Assembly: GCF_018069565.1 (NCBI RefSeq)
Contig: NZ_JAGPNL010000006.1
Span: forward strand, 124,001 to 188,000
From: Streptomyces tagetis
Lineage (GTDB): Bacteria > Actinomycetota > Actinomycetes > Streptomycetales > Streptomycetaceae
Direction of reading: 5' to 3'
Length of the DNA: 64,000 bases
How positions within the stretch are numbered: the first letter of the stretch is position 1; every line of letters starts with the position of its first letter. This document shows positions 9,349 through 18,061 of the stretch, one piece after another. The notes beneath the pieces were generated by a model. That model made no database searches, was not told the origin of the DNA, and worked only from the letters and a program-made list of their open reading frames with translations. The position numbers and the translations under genes were made by a program.

Positions 9349-9372
9349 TAGTCAAATGACGTCACTTGACTA
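9349..9372. promoter_or_regulatory. 24-bp near-perfect palindrome upstream of the M6 protease gene
   Basis: The two 12-base arms starting TAGTCAA and ending TTGACTA are complementary except for one pair. It sits in an unusually AT-rich patch (9297-9375) of the 398-bp gap 9057-9454. A further half-site AGTCAA occurs at 9318-9323. Position about 80 bp before the protease start suggests an operator for a dimeric regulator. Nothing else gene-like is seen in the gap. Confidence 0.65.
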
Positions 9373-9454
9373 CACGCGTTGATCACGGGTGCGCGGACCT
9401 GCCATGTCCTTGTCCTTTATCTTCCGCGCGCGTGGACGCGGGGGAGGAAATCAA

Positions 9455-11830
9455 GTGACCAGTAGACCCTGGACGTTCAGGACGGCGGCCACCGTCGTCG
9501 CACTGGCCGCAGCCGCGGCCACCATGTCCGCGGCGACCGCGGCCCAGGCGGACGCACCGGTCCGCCCGGCGGCCTCGGAGGGCAACGACCCGCACCCGGC
9601 CAAGGGTATGGACGAGCACAACCTCGACGGCCCGCTCAGCCGCACCCAGGAGGCCCAGCGCCAGGAGGCCCTGGACCAGGTCCTCTCCGGCCGGGCGTCG
9701 GTCGAGAACCGCGGCGGCTCGAAGGTCGTCCGGCTCGACGGTAAGGGCAACGGCAACGGCAAGGGCAAGAAGGGCGACACCAAGTACGTCGAACTGGGCC
9801 GGGAGAAGACCGACAAGATCTTCACCATCCTGGTCGAGTTCGGCGACCAGGTGGACAGCCGGTACGGCGGCACGCTCGGCCCGCTGCACAACGAGATCGC
9901 CCAGCCCGACCGCCGCAAGGACAACTCCACGGCCTGGCAGGCCGACTACAACCGCGAGCACTTCGAGGACCTGTACTTCGGCACCGGCAAGAACACCGAG
10001 TCGGTCAAGAAGTACTACGAGAAGCAGTCCTCCGGCCGCTACTCGGTCGACGGCGAGGTCTCCGACTGGGTCAAGGTGCCCTACAACGAGGCCCGGTACG
10101 GCAACAACGCCTGCGGCGCCTCCACCTGCTCCAGCGTGTGGAACATCGTCAGCGACGGCCTCGACGCCTGGGTCGCCGACCAGAAGGCCCGGGGCCGCAC
10201 CGACGCCCAGATCAAGGCCGACGTCGCCCAGTACGACCAGTGGGACCGCTACGACCACGACGGCGACGGCGACTTCAACGAGCCCGACGGCTACATCGAC
10301 CACTTCCAGATCGTGCACGCGGGCGAGGACGAGTCCGCCGGCGGCGGCGCCCAGGGCACCGACGCGATCTGGGCCCACCGCTGGTACGCCTTCGGCACCG
10401 ACGCCGGCGCCACCGGCCCCGAGGGCAACAGGCTCGGCGGCGCGCAGATCGGCTCCACCGGCATCTGGGTCGGCGACTACACCATCCAGCCGGAGAACGG
10501 CGGACTGGGCGTCTTCGCCCACGAGTACGGCCACGACCTCGGTCTGCCCGACCTCTACGACACCGCCGGCGGCGACAACTCGACCGGTTTCTGGACCCTG
10601 ATGTCCTCCGGCTCCTGGCTCGGCACCGGCCGCAAGGAGATCGGCGACCTGCCCGGCGACATGACCGCCTGGGACAAGCTCCAGCTCGGCTGGCTGAACT
10701 ACGACACGGCCAAGGCCGGGACCAGCTCCTGGCACAAGCTGGGCCTGGCGGAGTACAACACCAAGCACAAGCAGGGCCTGGTCGTCCAACTCCCGAAGAA
10801 GGCGGTCACCACCGAGATCGTGCCGCCCGCACAGGGCGAGACCCAGTGGTGGAGCGGCAGCGCCGACAACCTCAAGAACACCCTGACCCGCAGGGTCGAC
10901 CTCACCGGGAAGCAGACCGCCTCCCTCACCCTGGACGCCTGGTACGACATCGAGGCCGACTACGACTTCCTCTACACCGAGGTCTCGACCGACGGCGGCG
11001 CCAACTGGACCGCGCTGGACGGCACCTTCGACGGCAGCCCGCTCCCGCGCGACGGCAGCGACAAGCCCGGCCTGACCGGCACCGCCGACGCCTACGGCAC
11101 CCTGGTCCACCCGCTGGACGCCTACGCCGGCCGCACCATCGACCTGCGCTTCCGCTACCAGACCGACGGCGGTGTGGCCCAGAAGGGCTTCACGGCCGAC
11201 CGCATCACGGTCACGGCGGACGGGGCCACCCTCTTCTCCGACGACGCCGAGTCCGCGGACGCCGCCTGGACCGCCAACGGCTTCACCCGCGTCGGCGCCT
11301 CCTTCACCAAGGACTACGCGCAGTACTACATCGCCGAGAACCGGCAGTACGTGTCGTACGACAAGACCCTTGAGGTCGGCCCGTACAACTTCGGCTTCGC
11401 CTCGCGCCCGGACTGGGTGGAGCACTTCCCGTACCAGAACGGCCTGCTGATCTGGAAGTGGGACACCTCCCAGAAGGACAACAACACCAGCGTCCACCCG
11501 GGCACCGGCCTGATCCTGCCGGTCGACTCGCACCCGGCCGCGCTGCGCTGGTCCGACGGCACGCTGATGCGCAACCGCGTGCAGTCCTACGACTCGCCGT
11601 TCAGCACCTTCCGGACGGACGCGATCACGCTGCACAAGGCGGACGTCAGGACCCGCGTCCCGGGCAAGCCGGGCGTGCCGGTCTTCAACGACCGCACGAA
11701 CGACTACTACGACCCGGCCAACCCGACCGGCGGTGTCAAGATCACTGACACCAACACCAAGATCAAGATCACCAAGGAGGCGCGGGACGGCTCCACGATC
11801 GAGCTGGAAGTCGGCCGAGCGGTGAAGTAG
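9455..11830 (+). CDS. secreted M6-family metalloprotease (immune inhibitor A-like)
   Basis: About 791 residues. The GTG at 9455 is chosen because GGGGAGGA lies 6 bp upstream and it gives a clean signal peptide (basic start, then TVVALAAAAATMSAATAAQA). The zinc-protease motif is FAHEYGHDLGLPDLYD, that is HExxH plus downstream Asp, as in M6 immune inhibitor A peptidases. An upstream Lys/Gly-rich propeptide region precedes the catalytic domain (TILVEFGDQVDSRYGG). The C-terminal half contains beta-rich domains (LDAWYDIEADYDFLYTEVS). It should act outside the cell on host or environmental proteins. Expression may be controlled through the palindrome at 9349-9372. Confidence 0.93.
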   Translation: MTSRPWTFRTAATVVALAAAAATMSAATAAQADAPVRPAASEGNDPHPAKGMDEHNLDGPLSRTQEAQRQEALDQVLSGRASVENRGGSKVVRLDGKGNGNGKGKKGDTKYVELGREKTDKIFTILVEFGDQVDSRYGGTLGPLHNEIAQPDRRKDNSTAWQADYNREHFEDLYFGTGKNTESVKKYYEKQSSGRYSVDGEVSDWVKVPYNEARYGNNACGASTCSSVWNIVSDGLDAWVADQKARGRTDAQIKADVAQYDQWDRYDHDGDGDFNEPDGYIDHFQIVHAGEDESAGGGAQGTDAIWAHRWYAFGTDAGATGPEGNRLGGAQIGSTGIWVGDYTIQPENGGLGVFAHEYGHDLGLPDLYDTAGGDNSTGFWTLMSSGSWLGTGRKEIGDLPGDMTAWDKLQLGWLNYDTAKAGTSSWHKLGLAEYNTKHKQGLVVQLPKKAVTTEIVPPAQGETQWWSGSADNLKNTLTRRVDLTGKQTASLTLDAWYDIEADYDFLYTEVSTDGGANWTALDGTFDGSPLPRDGSDKPGLTGTADAYGTLVHPLDAYAGRTIDLRFRYQTDGGVAQKGFTADRITVTADGATLFSDDAESADAAWTANGFTRVGASFTKDYAQYYIAENRQYVSYDKTLEVGPYNFGFASRPDWVEHFPYQNGLLIWKWDTSQKDNNTSVHPGTGLILPVDSHPAALRWSDGTLMRNRVQSYDSPFSTFRTDAITLHKADVRTRVPGKPGVPVFNDRTNDYYDPANPTGGVKITDTNTKIKITKEARDGSTIELEVGRAVK

Positions 11831-11963
11831 CTCACGTCATCCCAGGTCAGAGCATGATCGGCGGCGGTCCCCTGGCGGGCCGCCGCCGATCCGTGTTTAG
11901 GTGCGTGTGTGGTTCTCTTATTGACACCGGTCCAGGCACCGGCCGACACGGGGGTATGAGCGC

Positions 11964-12305
11964 ATGGCCGCAGGAGGCTTCTGCAAGCTGCCGAACGGCA
12001 CCGTGGTGGTGGCGCTGAACCTGCCCAGCCCCGCCGCCGGGACCCCGGGCAGCGTCCGCGTCCTGGTCCACGCGCACAACCGGCCGCGCGCCCTGACCCG
12101 GCTGCGCAACCTGGGGCTGCGCGCGGTCTACCTGCGGGGCAACGCGGCCCCGCCCACCCCCGACGAGATCACCGCCGTCCTCCACCACCCGGACGGCCTG
12201 ATATGGCGTACGGCCCCGACGGGCACCACCGGCGGCCCGGACCTCGTCCAGGAGCTGTGGCGCCCCATCCGGGCCCTGCTCGGCCGCCCGATGGCCCGCA
12301 CCTGA
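11964..12305 (+). CDS. small hypothetical protein
   Basis: Protein of 113 residues starting MAAGGFCKLPNGTVVVALNLP, with an alpha/beta-like pattern including RVLVHAHNRPRALTRLRNLGLRAVYLRG and PDEITAVLHHPDGLIW. There is no signal peptide or membrane segment. Codon bias supports coding. A G-rich stretch 8-12 bp upstream of ATG may act as RBS. No family recognised. Its last codons overlap the first unit of a GC-rich direct repeat (12294-12382). Confidence 0.62.
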   Translation: MAAGGFCKLPNGTVVVALNLPSPAAGTPGSVRVLVHAHNRPRALTRLRNLGLRAVYLRGNAAPPTPDEITAVLHHPDGLIWRTAPTGTTGGPDLVQELWRPIRALLGRPMART

Positions 12306-12382
12306 GCCGTCCCCGCGGCGCCTCCGGCGGCCCGCACCTGAGCCCCCGCGGCGCCTCCGGAGGCCCGCACCCGAGCCCCGCC
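12294..12382. repeat. GC-rich imperfect direct repeat, about 2.5 copies
   Basis: Units of 33-36 bp begin GCCCGCACCTGAGCC and contain CCGCGGCGCCTCCGG. Copies start at 12294, 12330 and 12363, the last one truncated. They begin inside the end of the upstream gene and fill the space before pncA. They look like slippage-generated repeat DNA. Confidence 0.6.
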
Positions 12383-12417
12383 GCCTACCGGAGCCGTCGG
12401 TCCCCGGGGCGGGCGCC

Positions 12418-13008
12418 CTACGCCGCCACGACCGGCTTCCCGGTCAGCTCGACACCCGCCTCCCGCAGCTCCGCGAGGGCCCGCTCGGTGGTGGCCGGCG
12501 CCACCCCCGCGGTCAGGTCGAGCAGCACGTGCGTACGGAAGCCCTCGCGGGCGGCGTCCAGCGCGGTGGCGCGGACGCAGTGGTCGGTGGCTATGCCCAC
12601 CACGTCGACCTCGTCTATCTCCCGCTCCTTCAGCCAGTCGGCGAGCGGGGTCCCGTTCTCGTCGGTGCCCTCGAAGCCGCTGTACGCCGCCGAGTAGGCG
12701 CCCTTGTCGAAGACGGCGTGGACGGCGCCGGAGGCGAGGGCGGGGGCGAAGTTCGGGTGGAACCCGGCGCCCTCGGTGCCGGCGACGCAGTGGGCGGGCC
12801 AGGTGCGGACGTAGTCGGGCCGGTCGGCGAAGTGGTCGCCGGGGGCTATGTGGTGGTCACGGGTGGCGACGACGTGCCGGTAACCGGCGGGGGCCTGTCC
12901 TATCAGCTCGGTGATGGCGGCGGCCACGTCACCGCCGCCGGTCACCGCGAGGCTTCCTCCCTCGCAGAAGTCGTTCTGTACGTCTACGACGATCAGGGCG
13001 CGGCGCAT
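12418..13008 (-). CDS. pncA: nicotinamidase / isochorismatase-family amidohydrolase
   Basis: Protein of 196 residues starting MRRALIVVDVQNDFCEGGSLAV, with the catalytic Asp9 of the nicotinamidase motif. VATRDHHIAPGDHF fits the metal-binding region and the catalytic Cys lies in ATDHCVRATALDAAREGF. It deamidates nicotinamide to nicotinate in the NAD salvage pathway. The gene lies 84 bp downstream of pncB, the enzyme that uses nicotinate, so the pair reads as a salvage operon on the minus strand. Length and start are normal for the family. Confidence 0.93.
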   Translation of the reverse strand: MRRALIVVDVQNDFCEGGSLAVTGGGDVAAAITELIGQAPAGYRHVVATRDHHIAPGDHFADRPDYVRTWPAHCVAGTEGAGFHPNFAPALASGAVHAVFDKGAYSAAYSGFEGTDENGTPLADWLKEREIDEVDVVGIATDHCVRATALDAAREGFRTHVLLDLTAGVAPATTERALAELREAGVELTGKPVVAA

Positions 13009-13092
13009 GGTCGGTGTCCTTCGTGTGGGCGGGGAACGGAACGGGGCGGGGCCGGACGGCGTCTTCGATGGGCGATTTCCCGCCACACCGGT

Positions 13093-14439
13093 TCACGTGC
13101 CCGAGCCCGTGCGGAGGTACTCCGTGGGGAGGACGGGTTCTCCCCGGGAGAGCTGGGTCGCCGAGAGCGGCAGCCCGGCGCGGGCGGCGGCGTGCCGGTC
13201 CCGGGCCGCGTCCAGCGGCTCGCGGGCGACGGTCTCGCCGCCCTTGACGAGCTGGACCAGGAGCTGCCGGCCGGCCAGGGCGGCGGGGACCGGCCCGGTG
13301 CCGACCACCTCGGCCTCGGCGGTCCCGGAGGCGTCCAGCCGCCGCGCGGCCCACTTGCGGCCGCCGATCGAGGTCTTGCCGCCGGTCGCCTTCTTGGCCA
13401 CCGGCACCAGCGGCGCGGACTCGTCGTCGGACTCGGCGCGGGCGACCAGCTTGTAGACCATGGAGGCGGTCGGGTGCCCGGAGCCGGTCACGAGCTGGGT
13501 GCCGACGCCGTAGGCGTCCACGGGCGCCGCGGCCAGCGAGGCGATGGCGTACTCGTCCAGGTCCGAGGTGACCACGATCCGGGTGCCGGTGGCGCCCAGC
13601 TCGTCCAGTTGCCGGCGGACCCGGTGCGCGACCAGCAGCAGGTCGCCGGAGTCGATGCGCACGGCGCCCAGCTCGGGCCCGGCGATCTCCACGGCCGCGC
13701 GGACCGCCTCGGTGACGTCGTAGGTGTCCACCAGCAGGGTGGTCCCCCGGCCGAGGGAGTCCACCTGGGCCCGGAAGGCGTCCCGCTCGCTGTCGTGGAG
13801 CAGGGTGAAGGCGTGGGCGGAGGTGCCGACGGTGGGGATGTTGTAGCGGAAGCCGGCGGCCAGGTCGGAGGTGGTGGCGAAACCGCCGACGTAGGCGGCG
13901 CGGGCGGCGGCCACGGCGGCCAGCTCGTGGGTGCGGCGGGCGCCCATCTCGATCAGCGGGCGGTCGCCGGCGGCGGAGGCCATCCGGGAGGCGGCGGCGG
14001 CGATCGCCGAGTCGTGGTTGAGGATCGACAGGATCACCGTCTCCAGCAGCACGCACTCCGCGAACGAGCCCTCCACCCGCAGGACCGGCGAGCCGGGGAA
14101 GTACACCTCGCCCTCGGGGTAGCCCCAGATGTCGCCGGTGAAGCGGTAACCGGCGAGCCACTGCAGAGTCGTTTCGTCAACGATCTCCCTCTCCCGCAGG
14201 AAGCGCAGGACGTCCGCGTCGAAACGGAAGTTCTCCACGGCGTCGAGGACCCGCCCGGTGCCCGCCACGACGCCGTAGCGGCGCCCGTCGGGCAGCCGGC
14301 GCGTGAAGACCTCGAAGACGCTCCGCCGCGCGGCCGTGCCCGACCGCAGGGCCGCCTGGAGCATGGTCAGCTCGTACTGGTCCGTGAAGAGCGCCGTCGA
14401 GGGAACGTCCACCGGCAGCCCCAGGTCCGCTACGTCCAC
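13093..14439 (-). CDS. pncB: nicotinate phosphoribosyltransferase
   Basis: Protein of 448 residues. It makes nicotinate mononucleotide from nicotinate and PRPP, the step after PncA. Family features are ALFTDQYELTMLQAALRSG at the N-terminus, EMGARRTHELAAVAAARAAYVGGFATTSDL (the phosphorylatable-His region) and RIDSGDLLLVAHRVRRQLDELG near the phosphate-binding part. The start MDVADLGLPVD at 14439 is supported by AGGAGAG just upstream. It is the first gene of the pncB-pncA pair and is divergent from clpS, with an operator-like palindrome between them. Confidence 0.95.
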   Translation of the reverse strand: MDVADLGLPVDVPSTALFTDQYELTMLQAALRSGTAARRSVFEVFTRRLPDGRRYGVVAGTGRVLDAVENFRFDADVLRFLREREIVDETTLQWLAGYRFTGDIWGYPEGEVYFPGSPVLRVEGSFAECVLLETVILSILNHDSAIAAAASRMASAAGDRPLIEMGARRTHELAAVAAARAAYVGGFATTSDLAAGFRYNIPTVGTSAHAFTLLHDSERDAFRAQVDSLGRGTTLLVDTYDVTEAVRAAVEIAGPELGAVRIDSGDLLLVAHRVRRQLDELGATGTRIVVTSDLDEYAIASLAAAPVDAYGVGTQLVTGSGHPTASMVYKLVARAESDDESAPLVPVAKKATGGKTSIGGRKWAARRLDASGTAEAEVVGTGPVPAALAGRQLLVQLVKGGETVAREPLDAARDRHAAARAGLPLSATQLSRGEPVLPTEYLRTGSGT

Positions 14440-14538
14440 AAAGCTCTCCTCGCCATGACTCGCGGGTGCCCCCGGCGCGGCCGGGGGGCCGGGTTCCGCC
14501 CCGGCACGTGCAGCATGACGTTGGATGCTACCCCCATC

Positions 14539-14553
14539 TCGTCAATCTGACGA
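14539..14553. promoter_or_regulatory. perfect 6-3-6 inverted repeat between pncB and clpS
   Basis: TCGTCA-ATC-TGACGA is a perfect inverted repeat in an AT-richer part of the divergent pncB/clpS gap. Its position, about 100 bp before pncB and 64 bp before clpS, suits a regulator site for either gene. No regulator is known to me for this motif. Confidence 0.45.
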
Positions 14554-14616
14554 TTTAAGGTTCCGGTGCCGCTCCCCGCGGCGGCGTTTGTGCGAGTACC
14601 CCCCTGTGGTGGCAGC

Positions 14617-14934
14617 ATGGGCCTTGTGACGGCAGCCGCACCCATCGAGATCGAGAAGACCGAGCCGGCGGAAGAGGTCTCCGCCGTACCCGAGCCCGAC
14701 GTGCCGTGGGTGACGATCGTCCACAACGACCCGGTCAACCTCATGAGCTATGTGACGTACGTCTTCCAGTCGTACTTCGGCTATCCGAAGGACAAGGCCA
14801 CCAAGCTCATGATGGACGTGCACCACAAGGGCCGGGCGGTCGTCTCCAGCGGCACGCGCGAGGAGATGGAACGGGATGTCCAGGCCATGCACGGCTACGG
14901 TCTGTGGGCCACCCTCCAGCAGGACCGGAAATGA
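14617..14934 (+). CDS. clpS: ATP-dependent Clp protease adaptor ClpS
   Basis: Protein of 105 residues. It delivers N-degron substrates to the ClpA/ClpC-ClpP protease. Family motifs are the hydrophobic-pocket segment TIVHNDPVNLMSYVTYVFQ and the VHHKGRAVVSSGTREEMERDVQAMHGYGLWAT core. The start MGLVTAAAPIEIEK at 14617 fits actinobacterial ClpS length; a GTG three codons later is possible. It is followed 41 bp later by a DUF2017 gene, a pairing common in actinobacteria, so the two are probably co-transcribed. Confidence 0.95.
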   Translation: MGLVTAAAPIEIEKTEPAEEVSAVPEPDVPWVTIVHNDPVNLMSYVTYVFQSYFGYPKDKATKLMMDVHHKGRAVVSSGTREEMERDVQAMHGYGLWATLQQDRK

Positions 14935-14975
14935 CCCACGCCCGCCCGCAGGACGGAAGTAGCTGAATCATCTCC

Positions 14976-15584
14976 ATGCCCGGACAATTCGAACCGCTTC
15001 CCGGCGGCGGTGCCGCCGTCGCCCTCGACGACGTCGAGATCTCCATCATCCGGTCGCTGGCCGTGCAGCTCCTGGAGCTGATCGGGCCCGGTCCGGCCGA
15101 GGACGTCTCCGGCGACCCGCTCGCCGAACTCTTCGCCGAGGGCCCGAGCGAACCGCCCTCCGACCCGGTGCTGCGGCGCCTGTTCCCGGACGCCTACGGC
15201 GACCCCGGCGGCACCCCGCAGGCCGCGGAGGCCGAGGAGCAGCGGGCCCACTCCGCCGAGTTCCGCCGGTACACGGAGAACGACCTGCGGGCCGGCAAGC
15301 GCGAGAACGCCCTCGCGGTGATCCGCACCCTGGACGCCCTCTCCTCGGCGTCGGCGGGGGAGGACGGGGCGGTGCTGAAGCTCTCCCCGGCGGAGTCCCG
15401 GCAGTGGCTGAGCGCCCTCAACGACCTGCGCCTGGCGATCGGCTCCCGGCTGGAGATCACGGACGAGGACGACAGCGACCTCCTCTTCCGGCTCCCCGAC
15501 GAGGACCCGCGCAAGCCGATGGTGATGGCCTACCTGTGGCTCGGAGGGCTCCAGGAGACGCTTGTCTCCACCCTTATGCCCTGA
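14976..15584 (+). CDS. DUF2017-family protein, clpS-linked
   Basis: Protein of 202 residues, acidic and helical (FEPLPGGGAAVALDDVEISIIRSL, EFRRYTENDLRAGKRENALAVI, LSPAESRQWLSALNDLRLAIG, VMAYLWLGGLQETLVSTLMP). The pattern matches DUF2017 proteins encoded next to clpS in actinobacteria. It has no signal or membrane segment and no catalytic motif. Function is unknown; the constant linkage suggests a role in ClpS-dependent proteolysis, which is inference. Confidence 0.85.
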   Translation: MPGQFEPLPGGGAAVALDDVEISIIRSLAVQLLELIGPGPAEDVSGDPLAELFAEGPSEPPSDPVLRRLFPDAYGDPGGTPQAAEAEEQRAHSAEFRRYTENDLRAGKRENALAVIRTLDALSSASAGEDGAVLKLSPAESRQWLSALNDLRLAIGSRLEITDEDDSDLLFRLPDEDPRKPMVMAYLWLGGLQETLVSTLMP

Positions 15585-15923
15585 TTCGCCCCCGTCTGGC
15601 CGTCCGCTCAGACGAGCCTCAAATCCGGATAACGATCGCGTCAAAGGGCCGCCTTTTTTGGGTCGCCCGCGTCTCCTTTGTCCGCTCTGTTGGTGTGACG
15701 CATCCCACGTACGCCCTGTGATCAGCGCTGTGGCCGTGGTACATCTTCACGACCGCCCGGCGAACACCATCCGAATGTTCGGCCGGGTGCGCCACCGAGC
15801 CGGTGACCGCCGGCCAGGCAAAGAGCGGGAAGTGAGGCCCGCTCCGCTCCATCATCCGGGGGGATCGAGACCCGATCCGCGGCCGACAGGGCCCGGGTCG
15901 GCATGGAGAAAGGCGCACCACAC
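15585..15923. other. 339-bp intergenic region before the permease
   Basis: No supported ORF. It holds a pyrimidine/T-rich patch (CGCCTTTTTTGGG near 15650-15661), which could end clpS-DUF2017 transcription, and the probable promoter of the permease. GGAGAAAGG at about 15905-15913 is a candidate RBS for the ATG at 15924. Confidence 0.45.
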
Positions 15924-17351
15924 ATGACCTCAGCGAAGGTCGACAGGGAGCAGGCCCCCGAAGAGGGGTACGAGCGAGGACTCGGCAGCCGCCAGGTCCA
16001 GATGATCGCCATCGGCGGCGCCATCGGCGTCGGCCTCTTCCTGGGAGCCGGGGCCAACATCGCCAAGGCCGGCCCCAGCCTCATCGTCATGTACGCCCTC
16101 GCGGGCGTGATCATCTTCTTCATCATGAGGGCGCTCGGCGAGCTGCTGCTCTACCGTCCGGTCTCGGGCTCCTTCGCCGAGTACTCGCGCGAGTTCCTCG
16201 GCCCGTTCTTCGGCTACTTCACCGGCTGGACCTACTGGCTGATGTGGGTGGTGACGGGCATGGCGGAGCTGACCGCCGCCGCCATCTACATCCACTACTG
16301 GTTCCCGAGCATCCCGCAGTGGGTCTCGGCGCTGGTCTTCCTCATCGTGCTCTTCGCGGCCAACCTGATCTCGGTCAAGCTCTTCGGCGAGATCGAGTTC
16401 TGGTTCTCGATGGTCAAGGTCACCGCGATCATCGGCATGATCGTCATCGGTCTCGGCGTGCTCACCTTCGGCTTCAGCCAGGCCGGCGACACCGCCGCGG
16501 TCTCCAACCTCTGGGCCTTCGACGGCTTCTTCCCCAAGGGCATCGGCTCCTCCCTGATGACCCTCCAGGGCGTCATGTTCGCCTACCTCGCCGTCGAGCT
16601 GGTCGGCGTCACGGCCGGCGAGTCGGCCGACCCGGAGAAGACCCTCCCCAAGGCCATCAACACCCTGCCCTGGCGCATCGCCCTCTTCTACGTCGGTGCC
16701 CTCACGGTCATCCTGTGCGTGGTGAAGTGGACCGAGTTCGCGCCCGGGGTGAGCCCCTTCGTCGCGGCCTTCGCCAAGATCGGCATCCCGGCCGGCGCCG
16801 GCATCGTCAACTTCGTCGTGCTGACCGCCGCGCTCTCCTCCTGCAACTCCGGCATGTACTCCACCGGCCGGATGCTGCGCACCCTCGCGGACAACGGCGA
16901 GGCCCCCGGCGTCTTCCGCCGCCTGTCGCCCTCCAAGACCCCGGCGATCGGCATCGCGATCTCCGTCGTCTTCATGGGCGTCGGCGTGGTCCTCAACTAC
17001 GTCGTCCCGGAGAAGGCGTTCGGCTACGTCACCTCCGTCGCCACCGCGGCCGGCATCTGGACCTGGCTGATGATCCTCATCAGCCACGTGCGCTACCGCC
17101 GCCACGTCGTCGCGGGCCGGCTGCCGTCCTCGTCCTTCCCGGCGCCCGGCGGCTCGGTCTGCTCGTACATCGCCATCTTCTTCCTCCTCTTCGTCACCGG
17201 CCTGATCGCGTACGACGCCGACGCCCGCGTCTGTCTGTACGTGATGGCCGGCTGGGCCGCCGCCCTCTGGGCCGGCTGGGCCGTACTCAAGGGCCGCAAC
17301 CCGCGGATCACCGAGAGGTACGGCGAACCGGAGCTGGAGAAGGTCGGCTGA
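15924..17351 (+). CDS. APC-family amino-acid permease (CycA/AnsP-like)
   Basis: Protein of about 475 residues with some 12 hydrophobic segments. The N-terminal signature RQVQMIAIGGAIGVGLFLG with AGPSLIVMYALAG, then MRALGELLLYRPVSGSF and GYFTGWTYWLMWVVTGMAE, matches the amino-acid transporter (TC 2.A.3.1) group containing E. coli CycA and AnsP. It is a proton-coupled importer in the plasma membrane, probably for a neutral or D-amino acid, GABA or asparagine; specificity is not readable. It is a single-gene unit upstream of the sulfur/cysteine cluster. Confidence 0.93.
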   Translation: MTSAKVDREQAPEEGYERGLGSRQVQMIAIGGAIGVGLFLGAGANIAKAGPSLIVMYALAGVIIFFIMRALGELLLYRPVSGSFAEYSREFLGPFFGYFTGWTYWLMWVVTGMAELTAAAIYIHYWFPSIPQWVSALVFLIVLFAANLISVKLFGEIEFWFSMVKVTAIIGMIVIGLGVLTFGFSQAGDTAAVSNLWAFDGFFPKGIGSSLMTLQGVMFAYLAVELVGVTAGESADPEKTLPKAINTLPWRIALFYVGALTVILCVVKWTEFAPGVSPFVAAFAKIGIPAGAGIVNFVVLTAALSSCNSGMYSTGRMLRTLADNGEAPGVFRRLSPSKTPAIGIAISVVFMGVGVVLNYVVPEKAFGYVTSVATAAGIWTWLMILISHVRYRRHVVAGRLPSSSFPAPGGSVCSYIAIFFLLFVTGLIAYDADARVCLYVMAGWAAALWAGWAVLKGRNPRITERYGEPELEKVG

Positions 17352-17443
17352 CCGGCGCGCACTTCGCGCGCCCCGGACGCCGGCCGCACGGAGCGCTCGT
17401 GGCGCTCCAGCGCGGTCGCCGCTCAAGGCGTCCGGCATGTGGG

Positions 17444-17489
17444 CCGTCGCGTACCACCCCTCGGTACGCGGCGGCCCTCTGCTTATGCT
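17444..17489 (+). promoter_or_regulatory. inverted repeat plus -10 element of the JAMM protease gene
   Basis: CGCGTACC and GGTACGCG (17448-17455 and 17463-17470) form a perfect 8-bp inverted repeat with a 7-base loop, extended by flanking pairs to 17444-17474. TATGCT at 17484-17489 ends 6 bases before the ATG at 17496, so the transcript may start on the start codon (leaderless). The repeat overlaps the expected -35 area. Confidence 0.5.
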
Positions 17490-17495
17490 GGCCGC

Positions 17496-17918
17496 ATGCT
17501 GACCATCACCCAGGCCCTGTACGACCAGATCGTCGCCCACGCCCACCGCGACCACCCGGACGAGGCGTGTGGCGTGGTGGCCGGTCCGGTGGGCGAGGGC
17601 CGCCCCGAGCGCTTCATCCCCATGCTCAACGCCGCCCGCTCGCCCACGTTCTACGAGTTCGACTCGCAGGACCTGCTCAAGCTCTACCGCGAGATGGACG
17701 ACCGCGACGAGGAGCCGGTGATCATCTACCACTCCCACACCGCGACCGAGGCGCACCCCTCCCGTACCGACATCGCCTACGCCAACGAGCCCGGCGCCCA
17801 CTACGTCCTGGTCTCCACGGCGGACCTCGACGGCGTCGGCGACTTCCAGTTCCGCTCCTTCCGCATCCTCGACGGCGAGGTCACCGAGGAGGAGGTCAAG
17901 GTGGTGGAGGCGTACTGA
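17496..17918 (+). CDS. JAMM/MPN+ metalloprotease of the Mec+ (CysO-cysteine peptidase) type
   Basis: Protein of 140 residues. The JAMM zinc motif is complete: Glu23 in DEACGVVAG and HSHTATEAHPSRTD at residues 79-92, that is H-x-H-x7-S-x2-D. In mycobacteria the homologue Mec+ releases cysteine from the CysO-cysteine adduct. The downstream genes encode the CysO-like carrier and CysM, which supports the same role here. It may also trim the carrier C-terminus (see the CysO entry). There is no obvious RBS; the start appears leaderless. Confidence 0.92.
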   Translation: MLTITQALYDQIVAHAHRDHPDEACGVVAGPVGEGRPERFIPMLNAARSPTFYEFDSQDLLKLYREMDDRDEEPVIIYHSHTATEAHPSRTDIAYANEPGAHYVLVSTADLDGVGDFQFRSFRILDGEVTEEEVKVVEAY

Positions 17919-18023
17919 TCCCCGCGGGCGTACGGCCCCCCGCGCGACATCCCGCCCGCCCGCGCCGCCGTCCCGGACGCCGTCTCGCACTCCGGATGAG
18001 CGGCGTCCGAGGTCTGGGATCAC

Positions 18024-18061
18024 ATTCCGGAATCCGGACCGGGAATCGATACGATGAACCC
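18024..18061 (+). promoter_or_regulatory. promoter of the cysteine leader/CysO/CysM transcript with a 10-bp palindrome
   Basis: ATTCCGGAAT at 18024-18033 is a perfect palindrome. TACGAT at 18050-18055 fits a -10 element. Transcription would begin about 18062, which is the A of the leader-peptide ATG, giving a leaderless message. The palindrome lies at the -35 position and could be a regulator site. Confidence 0.5.

Noticed and set aside
12529..14550. 673-codon plus-strand frame across pncA and pncB
   Set aside because: Both minus-strand genes have complete catalytic motifs. The plus frame has Gly/Val/Ala-rich antisense composition and no family features.
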